A stretch of DNA of 41,174 nucleotides. It comes from Bacteroidota bacterium (GTDB taxonomy: Bacteria > Bacteroidota > Bacteroidia > Chitinophagales > Saprospiraceae). Every line of letters begins with the position of its first letter. Within the stretch, counting starts at the first letter, position 1. The translations under genes and the position numbers were made by a program. The notes under the pieces were generated by a model. The model was not told the origin of the DNA, did no database searches, and saw only the letters and a list, made by a program, of their open reading frames with translations. Shown piece by piece: positions 35,608-41,174 of this stretch. Where the stretch lies: contig JAFMBH010000027.1 in NCBI GenBank assembly GCA_017858735.1, positions 1 through 41,174 of the forward strand. The letters are read 5' to 3'.

Positions 35608-35880
35608 ATGGAACCTTTAAACGATCAAGTAATTGATAGAATAGTGGAAATGGCCTGGGAGGACAGAACCTCTTTCGATGGCATTTTCAGGCAATTTGGT
35701 GTCGCTGAAGCAGATGTTATTGCTATTATGCGTCGGGAAATGCATCCCAATAATTTCAAAAAATGGAGAGCAAGGGTTCAGGGAAGAAGCACAAAGCACG
35801 AAAAATTGAGAGTAGAGGATGTAAATCGTTTTCATTCCCGTATGCAAAGAACGATTAGCGGAAACAGAAAATCTAAATAA
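35608..35880 (+). CDS. TIGR03643/DUF2805 family protein
   Basis: A 90-residue basic protein. It begins with the family pattern VIDRIVEMAWEDRTSFDGIFRQFGV, then EADVIAIMRREMHPNNFKKWRARVQGRSTKHEKL. The first half resembles a helix-turn-helix, and the arginine/lysine-rich end suggests nucleic-acid binding, but the family has no known function. It is the last plus-strand gene before a 354-nt gap. Confidence 0.85.
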   Translation: MEPLNDQVIDRIVEMAWEDRTSFDGIFRQFGVAEADVIAIMRREMHPNNFKKWRARVQGRSTKHEKLRVEDVNRFHSRMQRTISGNRKSK

Positions 35881-36234
35881 TTAACTAAAGTTTCGGAGTT
35901 GCTAAAAGCTGATATCCAGCTGAATAAAACATAAAAAAGTTGCGTTTTTTAGCATAAATTTCTGATTATTAGGAGCTAAATGTAAAATTCCAAATCAATA
36001 AAGTATGCAAAAGAAACATGTTATTTATAATAGCTTTGAAATAGTTGAATATCGTTTCATTTCTAATATTTTATTAATAAACCTCTAAGAAAGATCTCTG
36101 AACCAATAACCCACTAAGGTTATTATTTTCTTGAAATTGATGCCAATTGGGAAGTATATCTGTTTAAACGAATAGTAAAGAAGATAAACACTTGAATAAA
36201 AATGGGGTGATCATTTGCTCCAAAACTTTAGTAA
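35881..36234. other. Non-coding gap between the TIGR03643 and HD-Pycsar-like genes
   Basis: A 354-nt AT-rich region between convergent genes, with no credible reading frame. It holds a weak hairpin at 35907-35921 (AGCTG/CAGCT) and a better one at 36105-36124 that may be a terminator. TAGCTTTG at 36031-36038 looks like a -7 box but no gene follows it on that strand. Confidence 0.5.
36105..36124 (+). terminator. Possible terminator hairpin
   Basis: AATAACC (36105-36111) pairs with GGTTATT (36118-36124) around a 6-nt loop, followed by ATTTTCTT on the plus strand. It lies 225 nt after the TIGR03643 stop, so its target transcript is uncertain. Confidence 0.35.
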
Positions 36235-37410
36235 TTATTCTGTCATATATATGTAGCCGAAGGCAGAAAGGGCGAGAATGATGCCGTACATAAAAACGGC
36301 GTAACAAATTCTTAGATATTTATACTTGACTGCCAGCACTTTACCTAAAAAATATAAATCTCTCGTCATAGAGTTATACAAGAAATCATTATCCTGAATC
36401 ATCTCCATCATACCCTCTTGAAATTTCTCCATTTCCATATTATAGAAATTACCAAAAAAAAGTAGATTAGCCTTTCTATCTTTTATATCCTCATCTGTAA
36501 CCGTTCCGCTCGTCACTTTAGGGCGCGTCGATAGAATGGCAAAAACCAGAGACATCAGGCAAACGGCCAGCAGCAGAAAGGTGGGAAAAGCCATCCTTGG
36601 ATTCATTGCAAGCTGAGGAAGTAAATTGGATACCACTATAGAAATGATAATGGCCGAAATGCTCAGCATAATATTCGCCTTATTGTCCGCAATAGCACTT
36701 AAGTTTATATGTGTCCTGTAAGTGGCTCTAAACATCGTTTCAACCCCCCTACTCACCTCCGGTTCCCTTGATTTGTTATTTTTCTTTTTATCTTTCCCCT
36801 CTTCCGACGGTGAAATGTTGTTTTTATACTTTAAAAGGAATTTGATATTTTTCTCTTTGCCTTCATCAAAAAGGATGCGGGCAGAGGGCGTGTTATACTT
36901 ATGGGCAACCATAAAATTCAATTCTGCCTGAACGAATTGAATTTCCGGTTGAAACTGATTTTCCGTCAACAACCATTCCTGACGCAATCTATTGGACCTG
37001 TCCCAGTAATTTTCATTTCCAAGATGCCCAAAATCAGCGTCAATCATAGCCCCTTCCAACCAATCAGTAGGTTCATGACCAGGCTTTGTGGACAAAATTA
37101 AACGTTCGACCTTATCAATGGCTTCGTCCGTTATCCCAACGGAATTCGATGCAAACTGTCTGAAAATTTGTACTGATCGATCCTCGTGATCTGTTGACCC
37201 TCCGGAAAATCCTGTGTCGTGAAAAAGGGTGGACAGGAGCAAAGCTTCTTGCTCTTCATCGGACGGACACTCCACAGAAACAATCCTTTTTGCTGCGGAA
37301 AGCACGTCCTGAACATGATTAAAATTATGATATAAATAACTAGGCGGAATATTTTCCAGGAAATGTTTTTCTACAAATGCCGTGGCGGTTTCTATTAATA
37401 TATCGTTCAT
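36235..37410 (-). CDS. HD-domain phosphohydrolase fused to a Pycsar-effector-like (DUF5706) membrane domain
   Basis: A 391-residue two-part protein. The N-terminal half (about 1-170) is an HD phosphohydrolase: H28/H32 (YHNFNHVQDVL), the HD pair H64-D65 (LFHDTGF), H75 and D124/D126 (IDADFGHLG). A charged linker (about 195-225) leads to a DUF5706 domain: RTHINLSAIADNKANIMLSISA, two adjacent membrane helices (about 249-297), the RKANLLFFGNF stretch, and a last helix at 368-388. DUF5706 is the family of Pycsar membrane effectors (PycTM), which kill infected cells when bound by cCMP or cUMP. No pyrimidine cyclase gene is present, so phage defence is not established; regulation of nucleotide signalling at the membrane is equally possible. 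Confidence 0.85.
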   Translation of the reverse strand: MNDILIETATAFVEKHFLENIPPSYLYHNFNHVQDVLSAAKRIVSVECPSDEEQEALLLSTLFHDTGFSGGSTDHEDRSVQIFRQFASNSVGITDEAIDKVERLILSTKPGHEPTDWLEGAMIDADFGHLGNENYWDRSNRLRQEWLLTENQFQPEIQFVQAELNFMVAHKYNTPSARILFDEGKEKNIKFLLKYKNNISPSEEGKDKKKNNKSREPEVSRGVETMFRATYRTHINLSAIADNKANIMLSISAIIISIVVSNLLPQLAMNPRMAFPTFLLLAVCLMSLVFAILSTRPKVTSGTVTDEDIKDRKANLLFFGNFYNMEMEKFQEGMMEMIQDNDFLYNSMTRDLYFLGKVLAVKYKYLRICYAVFMYGIILALSAFGYIYMTE

Positions 37411-37453
37411 CCCTCTTTTACATTTTCAGATTACTGTCTGTTTTTAACCTTCT

Positions 37454-37461
37454 CAAAGTTA
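37454..37461 (-). promoter_or_regulatory. Candidate -7 box for the HD-Pycsar-like gene
   Basis: Reads TAACTTTG on the minus strand, about 44 nt before the start codon. A TTG lies only 13 nt further upstream, too close for a standard -33 element. The box lies in the 105-nt divergent gap with gmd. Confidence 0.4.
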
Positions 37462-37515
37462 AGGTAATTCTTATCAATCTCGTAAATTATAAAAAATTAC
37501 AAATTAAATAATGAA

Positions 37516-38604
37516 ATGACTAAAAAAATAGCTTTAATAACGGGAATAACAGGCCAAGATGGCACCTATTTGACTAAATTATTATTGTCAAAAGGATACG
37601 AGGTACATGGAATGCATCGAAGAACCTCCCGCATAAATAATGTGAGAATAGATACCATATATCGGGAAGCTATCGCAGCTAAATCTAATCTTTTCACCCA
37701 TTTTGGGGACCTTTCAGATGCTGGTATGCTCATAAAGTTGATGCAGCAGATTCAACCTGACGAAGTGTATCATTTAGCGGCCATGAGTCATGTTCAAGTC
37801 AGTTTTGACCAACCGGAGTACACAGCCGATATTAATGCAACGGGAACATTGAGGTTATTGGAGGCTATAAAAATTACCGGACTTTGCCAAAAGACAAAAT
37901 TTTACCAAGCTTCTACTTCGGAGCTTTTTGGCAATGCCGACACATCGCCTCAGGGAGAAACAACCCCATTTCACCCCACTTCACCTTATGCTATTTCCAA
38001 ATTATTCGCCTTTTGGATGACCACCAATTATAGAAATTCTTATGGCTTATTTGCTTGCAATGGTATTTTATTTAATCATGAAAGCCCCTTACGCGATGAA
38101 TCTTTTGTTACCAGAAAAATCACTATGGCCGTGGCCAAAATAGGATTAGGTTGTCAAAAAATACTGTATTTGGGTAATCTGAATGCGAAAAGAGATTGGG
38201 GGCATGCAGAAGATTATGTGGAAGCTATGTGGCTGATGCTTCAAAAAAACAAGCCCGATGATTACGTTATTGCCACAGGTATCTCAACTTCCGTTCGGGA
38301 ATTTGTTGAAAAATCATTTGATATTATAGGCGTTAAATTACAATTCGAGGGTAATGGAACCAATGAAAAAGGGTATTGTTTGGCTTCGCAAAACAGCTTG
38401 TATCCTGTTAAAAAAAATAGTCTTCTTGTAGCAATTGATCCTCAATTTTATCGCCCAACCGACATCGAATGGTTAATAGGTGATACCACAAAGGCGAAAG
38501 AGGAACTCCATTGGGAAGCAAGAACATCTGTAGATAGCCTGGTTCACGAAATGGTAACATCAGATATACAAAGTGTGATGCACCAAACAAATACGGTGAA
38601 ATGA
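37516..38604 (+). CDS. gmd: GDP-mannose 4,6-dehydratase
   Basis: First step from GDP-mannose to GDP-L-fucose. Short-chain dehydrogenase fold with the GITGQDGTYL dinucleotide motif (G10, G13, G16), the STSELFGN serine region and the YAISKLFAF catalytic Tyr/Lys. At 362 residues it is full length. A conserved loop that normally reads NHESPRRGETF is here NHESPLRDESF (187-197), so one Arg and one Gly have changed. It overlaps fcl by 4 nt (ATGA). An ATG 5 nt upstream runs into a stop at once, so 37516 is the start. Confidence 0.96.
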   Translation: MTKKIALITGITGQDGTYLTKLLLSKGYEVHGMHRRTSRINNVRIDTIYREAIAAKSNLFTHFGDLSDAGMLIKLMQQIQPDEVYHLAAMSHVQVSFDQPEYTADINATGTLRLLEAIKITGLCQKTKFYQASTSELFGNADTSPQGETTPFHPTSPYAISKLFAFWMTTNYRNSYGLFACNGILFNHESPLRDESFVTRKITMAVAKIGLGCQKILYLGNLNAKRDWGHAEDYVEAMWLMLQKNKPDDYVIATGISTSVREFVEKSFDIIGVKLQFEGNGTNEKGYCLASQNSLYPVKKNSLLVAIDPQFYRPTDIEWLIGDTTKAKEELHWEARTSVDSLVHEMVTSDIQSVMHQTNTVK

Positions 38605-39539
38605 ACCTATTATCCAAGATTTATATCGCCGGACATAAGGGATTAGTGGGTTCAGCCATCCTTAGAAAACTTGAAATGCGGGGATATAAAAATCTTATTT
38701 ACCAAACTTCAGCGCAACTGGATATAAGGAATCAGCGGGCGGTAAACGATTTTTTCGAACAACAGAAACCAGAATATGTATTTTTTGCGGCGGCAAAAGT
38801 AGGCGGCATTCAGGCAAATCTATCCTTCAGATCAGCATTTATATATGATAATTTACAAATACAGACTAACGTAATACAAGCAGCATATTTATCCCGGGTA
38901 AAAAAACTCCTTTTTCTCGGATCGAGTTGTTTGTATCCCAGATTGGCCGCGCAACCGATAAGGGAATCGGAGTTATTAACAGGTGCTCTGGAACCAAGCA
39001 ATGAATATTATGCCATAGCCAAAATAGCGGGTATAAAACTTTGCCAGGCATTTAAGCTGGATTTCGGGTGTAATTTCATCACCGTCATGCCACCCAATTT
39101 ATATGGCCCAAATGATCATTACGACCTGGAAACCTGCCATGTTTTACCTGCCTTAATCCGTAAAATTCACGAGGCAAAAAAGAATGGCATACCGACGTTA
39201 TCACTTTGGGGAAGTGGAACGCCCAGGAGGGAATTTCTTCATGTAGATGACCTTTCTGAAGCGCTGATTACCCTGATGCTGGAATATAATGAAGTATCGC
39301 CCATAAATATTGGTGCATGTACCGACCTAACTATCTGTCAACTGGCTCAGCTTATCAAAAGAATCATTGGATATAAGGGAGATATCCAATTTGATTTAAC
39401 CAAATCGGATGGAACACCCCGCAAGTTATTGGATTCCAGTAAAGCGATACAGTTCATCCACTGGAAACCAACTATTTCATTAGAAAATGGGATTAGGGAA
39501 TTATATGCAAGTTTGGAAGAGGAGGAATGGTATGAGTGA
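38601..39539 (+). CDS. fcl: GDP-L-fucose synthase
   Basis: Epimerase/reductase that converts GDP-4-keto-6-deoxymannose to GDP-L-fucose, a donor for surface polysaccharide. It shows the GHKGLVGSAI nucleotide motif, LGSSCLYPRLAAQPIRESELLTGALEPSNEYYAIAKIAG with the catalytic Ser, Tyr and Lys, and the C-terminal LWGSGTPRREFLHVDDL. At 312 residues it is the usual length. The 4-nt overlap with gmd indicates coupled translation. No glycosyltransferase genes follow. Confidence 0.95.
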   Translation: MNLLSKIYIAGHKGLVGSAILRKLEMRGYKNLIYQTSAQLDIRNQRAVNDFFEQQKPEYVFFAAAKVGGIQANLSFRSAFIYDNLQIQTNVIQAAYLSRVKKLLFLGSSCLYPRLAAQPIRESELLTGALEPSNEYYAIAKIAGIKLCQAFKLDFGCNFITVMPPNLYGPNDHYDLETCHVLPALIRKIHEAKKNGIPTLSLWGSGTPRREFLHVDDLSEALITLMLEYNEVSPINIGACTDLTICQLAQLIKRIIGYKGDIQFDLTKSDGTPRKLLDSSKAIQFIHWKPTISLENGIRELYASLEEEEWYE

Positions 39540-39735
39540 GGAAGGAGATGGCAAGATAACTGACAAGCGGGAGAGATGGCAAGCCGTTCAGTAGAATATA
39601 TAGGTTGGTCGATTATCCGGTAAATAGCAGGAAATTAGCAGTCAACCTAGGTATTCCGAAAAAAAGAGAAACAAACATTTTAATTGAAATTCACCTTTTT
39701 ATATATCATTATCAATGCTCCGGAAGGCATAAACA

Positions 39736-39766
39736 TTGAAACTTGTTATGAATTTTATTATATTTG
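39736..39766 (+). promoter_or_regulatory. Promoter of the toxin-antitoxin pair
   Basis: TTG at 39736-39738 and TATATTTG at 39759-39766 are exactly 20 nt apart, the ideal Bacteroidota arrangement. The transcript would start about 12 nt before the antitoxin ATG at 39785. The best promoter in the window together with that of rpmH. Confidence 0.65.
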
Positions 39767-39784
39767 GATATAAAATAGAATTGA

Positions 39785-39991
39785 ATGCTTATCGAACGAA
39801 ATACAAAGGATCAGATTACAATAACTGTTTCATCTTCACTTGATAGCTTCGGACTTCAAAGACTTATTGATTATATTAAGTACCTCGAAGCGACATCAAA
39901 AACCAAGGCAAAGCAATCTGATGTTGATAAACTTGCAGATGAAGTAAACACTTCCTGGTGGGAAAGGAATCGCGATAGATTTTTAGAATGA
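39785..39991 (+). CDS. Antitoxin of a PIN-type toxin-antitoxin pair
   Basis: A 68-residue acidic protein that precedes and overlaps (ATGA, 4 nt) a PIN-domain toxin gene. The N-terminal half (ITITVSSSLDSFGLQRLIDYIKYLE) is the likely dimer/DNA-binding part; the C-terminal half is lysine/aspartate-rich and ends NTSWWERNRDRFLE, the kind of tail that inserts into a PIN active site. I know similar short proteins next to PIN toxins in Bacteroidota, but give no family name. Autoregulation is expected for type II systems, not shown. Confidence 0.75.
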   Translation: MLIERNTKDQITITVSSSLDSFGLQRLIDYIKYLEATSKTKAKQSDVDKLADEVNTSWWERNRDRFLE

Positions 39992-40440
39992 GGTTTATTG
40001 TTGACGCAAATATAGTTTTTAGCGCCATCTTGAATACAAATGGAAAAATTGGCGATATTCTAATAAATGGAGGAATGCGATTTGATTTTATTGCCCCTGA
40101 ATTTTTGAGGTATGAAATCAAAAAACACTATGGTAAATTGATGAAGATATCAGGTTTAACCATTGAAGAAATTCAAGAAGCAGAATTTCAAATATATAAA
40201 TCTATCCTTTTCATATCAGAAGAACAAATTACACAATCTACCTGGATAAAATCTGAAAAATTAGTTGAAGATATTGATCCAAATGATATTCAGTATATTG
40301 CTTATTCGAAGCATTTCAACTGTAAAATCTGGAGTGGAGACAAAGCTTTAATTATCGGTTTGGCCAAAATGAAATTTACAAAATTTGTTACAACGGACGA
40401 ACTCTTTTCCATTCATACATCAAAAAAAATAAAAAAGTAA
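39988..40440 (+). CDS. PIN-domain ribonuclease toxin (VapC-like)
   Basis: A 150-residue PIN-domain protein that should cleave RNA in a metal-dependent manner. Acidic active-site residues fall at the expected places: D6 (FIVDANIVFSAIL), E43 (FLRYEIKKH), D97/D100 (EDIDPNDIQYIAYSKHF) and D118 (IWSGDKALI). The start overlaps the antitoxin by 4 nt, so the two are co-translated. The pair borders a repeat-rich tail with a gene remnant, which fits a variable region. Confidence 0.85.
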   Translation: MRFIVDANIVFSAILNTNGKIGDILINGGMRFDFIAPEFLRYEIKKHYGKLMKISGLTIEEIQEAEFQIYKSILFISEEQITQSTWIKSEKLVEDIDPNDIQYIAYSKHFNCKIWSGDKALIIGLAKMKFTKFVTTDELFSIHTSKKIKK

Positions 40441-40513
40441 AAGCAACAAATGGAAACTTTCGTTAAGCTCGCCTTCTGAATCACAAAAATTCTACTAAAT
40501 AATCATCCATTTA

Positions 40514-40678
40514 TCAAGTTTTTGGTTGGCCTTGATCACTTACAAACGGCTGATTATAATATCGTTGACCTGTAGTTTTAAACAATTCGTTAGCTACGGC
40601 TCCAAAAACCGAAGGGAATGGAGGTTTTAGCACACAGTCGTCGTTGAAAATTATACGCGGAGCAACTATTGGTTTGAA
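40514..40678 (-). pseudogene. Remnant of a molybdopterin-binding subunit gene (3' end only)
   Basis: Reading the minus strand from 40678 to the TGA at 40514-40516 gives a start-less peptide whose end reads PPFPSVFGAVANELFKTTG then QRYYNQPFVSD. This aligns without gaps to the C-terminus of the intact subunit at 31806-33926, which reads PAAAAVANAFFAATGNRLYNQPF. The position of the catalytic Glu (GEP) is Lys here (KPP). An in-frame stop at 40679-40681 falls inside a short repeat, so the gene appears cut off where the repeat begins. About 54 codons remain. Confidence 0.65.
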
Positions 40679-40694
40679 TCAGGATTTTCAGGAT
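40673..40694 (-). repeat. AATCCTGNN repeat, copy 1
   Basis: A 22-nt stretch that is the exact reverse complement of 41148-41169 and is at the broken edge of the molybdopterin-subunit remnant. On the minus strand it contains the 9-nt tandem pattern AATCCTGNN twice. Confidence 0.75.
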
Positions 40695-40765
40695 GCATAG
40701 GATTAATGATAACGTCGTTGGTTTGCGTAGGGAAATTATTATTAGATGGCACTTTCATTTCGAAG

Positions 40766-40802
40766 CCTCTCGTCGATGCGTAACGCATCGGCGAAAAAGA
40801 GG
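40766..40802. repeat. Palindromic hairpin CGATGCG/CGCATCG
   Basis: CGATGCG (40774-40780) pairs with CGCATCG (40784-40790) around TAA. The pairing extends outwards through one G-T wobble (40771-40793) and, after four unpaired A, through CCTCT (40766-40770) with AGAGG (40798-40802). This is more GC-rich than its surroundings and looks like a REP-type element. Confidence 0.55.
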
Positions 40803-40859
40803 GTAAAAAGTAACCAAATTACGAATGAACCTTATATCCAAACCGAAGACGTTCTTTGC

Positions 40860-40890
40860 AATCCTCGAAATCCTGTAAATCCTGATTCAA
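40860..40890 (+). repeat. AATCCTGNN repeat, copy 2 (three tandem 9-nt units)
   Basis: Three tandem 9-nt units: AATCCTCGA (40860-40868), AATCCTGTA (40869-40877) and AATCCTGAT (40878-40886), followed by TCAA. The last two units match copy 3 with one mismatch. Confidence 0.65.
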
Positions 40891-40931
40891 GATAATAAGA
40901 TGCCATCGACATAGTTAAATAGTTCACGTAG

Positions 40932-40956
40932 GGGCGAATTGAATTCGCCCTTTTTT
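40932..40956 (+). repeat. Palindrome GGGCGAATT/AATTCGCCC followed by six T
   Basis: 9-nt arms (40932-40940 and 40942-40950) flank a single central G, followed directly by TTTTTT (40951-40956). It could act as an intrinsic terminator, but a related palindrome lies inverted at 41096-41116, which favours a dispersed REP-like repeat. Confidence 0.55.
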
Positions 40957-41095
40957 AACCACTACCTATTTTTTTATTCCATTTACCATGCACCCAACAG
41001 ATCATCCATCCATTTAATTAGCTTACAAATACGCCTATAACACGAAAGAAGAACGCCATTGTTTCGCAAATAGGGAAATGAATCTGTATCATGAG

Positions 41096-41116
41096 GGGGC
41101 GAATGCAATTCGCCCC
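41096..41116 (-). repeat. Palindrome GGGGCGAAT/ATTCGCCCC, inverted partner
   Basis: 9-bp stem (41096-41104 with 41108-41116) and 3-nt loop. Including the flanking CTACG, its reverse complement shares CGTAGGGGCGAATTG with the palindrome at 40932, so the two copies face each other about 145 nt apart. Confidence 0.55.
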
Positions 41117-41146
41117 TACGAACGTGATAATTACGATGTACTAACT

Positions 41147-41169
41147 AATCCTGAAAATCCTGATTCAAA
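41147..41169 (+). repeat. AATCCTGNN repeat, copy 3
   Basis: Two tandem 9-nt units (AATCCTGAA 41147-41155, AATCCTGAT 41156-41164) and TCAAA. It is an exact inverted match of copy 1 over 22 nt (41148-41169), so copies 1 and 3 bound a segment of about 497 nt. Confidence 0.75.
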
Positions 41170-41174
41170 ACTAG

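Larger units (their letters stand above)
40441..41174. other. Gene-poor tail of the window
   Basis: A 734-nt stretch with no intact gene. It contains the broken 3' end of a molybdopterin-subunit gene (40514-40678, minus), three copies of an AATCCTGNN-type repeat (40673-40694, 40860-40890, 41147-41169) and three compact palindromes (40766-40802, 40932-40950, 41096-41116). It continues past the window edge. Confidence 0.7.

Noticed and set aside
36031-36038. TAGCTTTG promoter-like box
   Set aside because: No gene or RNA structure follows on that strand; AT-rich sequence yields such matches by chance.
39540-39784. Open stretch in the gap between fcl and the antitoxin
   Set aside because: No start codon in a sensible place and no family resemblance; only the promoter is supported.
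40695-40800. Minus-strand open stretch reading GFEMKVPSNNN and onwards
   Set aside because: About 33 codons, runs through the repeat and starts near the palindrome; no recognisable protein family.
40860-41169. CRISPR array
   Set aside because: The repeats are 9-nt units or isolated palindromes without regular spacers, and no cas gene is present.

Overview
The window reads as a chromosomal segment of a Bacteroidota bacterium, probably from the Saprospiria/Chitinophagia side of the phylum. This rests on a secreted protease with a type IX secretion sorting domain, promoters of the TTG-N(~20)-TAnnTTTG type (best before rpmH and before the toxin-antitoxin pair), weak or absent Shine-Dalgarno sequences, a futalosine-pathway menaquinone gene (mqnC), a citrate synthase of the eukaryotic-like type, and a Rho factor with a long disordered insertion. 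I saw no rRNA, tRNA or CRISPR array.

Layout. 1-2551: a GH32 fructan hydrolase followed with zero spacing by a radical SAM protein. 2794-7180: an RluA-type pseudouridine synthase convergent with a tight minus-strand operon mqnC - purine nucleoside phosphorylase - hisF - hisIE - SCP2-like protein. 7334-12708: the translation/transcription operon rimP-nusA-infB plus a DUF1232 protein, preceded by a terminator-like hairpin in the leader. 12703-17525 (minus): a T9SS subtilase and rho. 17869-20733: serS, a membrane zinc peptidase, frr and the short gene rpmH, closed by two hairpins. 20903-25578 (minus): a TPR protein, an unusual two-membrane-segment TonB, gcvH and citrate synthase. 25665-26249: a DUF3109 cysteine-rich protein. 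26287-30795 (minus): a tripartite export operon (ABC half-transporter, HlyD adaptor, TolC channel) whose ATPase domain has lost nearly all catalytic motifs. 30900-31814: xerD. 31806-34390 (minus): a two-subunit periplasmic molybdenum hydroxylase. 34445-35880: a hypothetical protein, recO and a TIGR03643/DUF2805 protein. 36235-37410 (minus): an HD phosphohydrolase domain fused to a Pycsar-effector-like membrane domain. 37516-39539: gmd-fcl for GDP-L-fucose. 39785-40440: an antitoxin/PIN toxin pair. 40441-41174: a gene-poor tail holding the broken 3' end of a second molybdopterin-subunit gene and several short inverted and tandem repeats.

Most of the window is housekeeping. The parts that deserve a second look are the HD-PycTM-like fusion without a nearby cyclase, the ABC exporter with a degenerate nucleotide-binding domain, and the repeat-rich tail with the molybdopterin-subunit remnant. 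Lesser points are the leader hairpin of rimP-nusA-infB, the disordered regions in both IF2 and Rho, and the hairpin that overlaps the last codons of the pseudouridine synthase gene.
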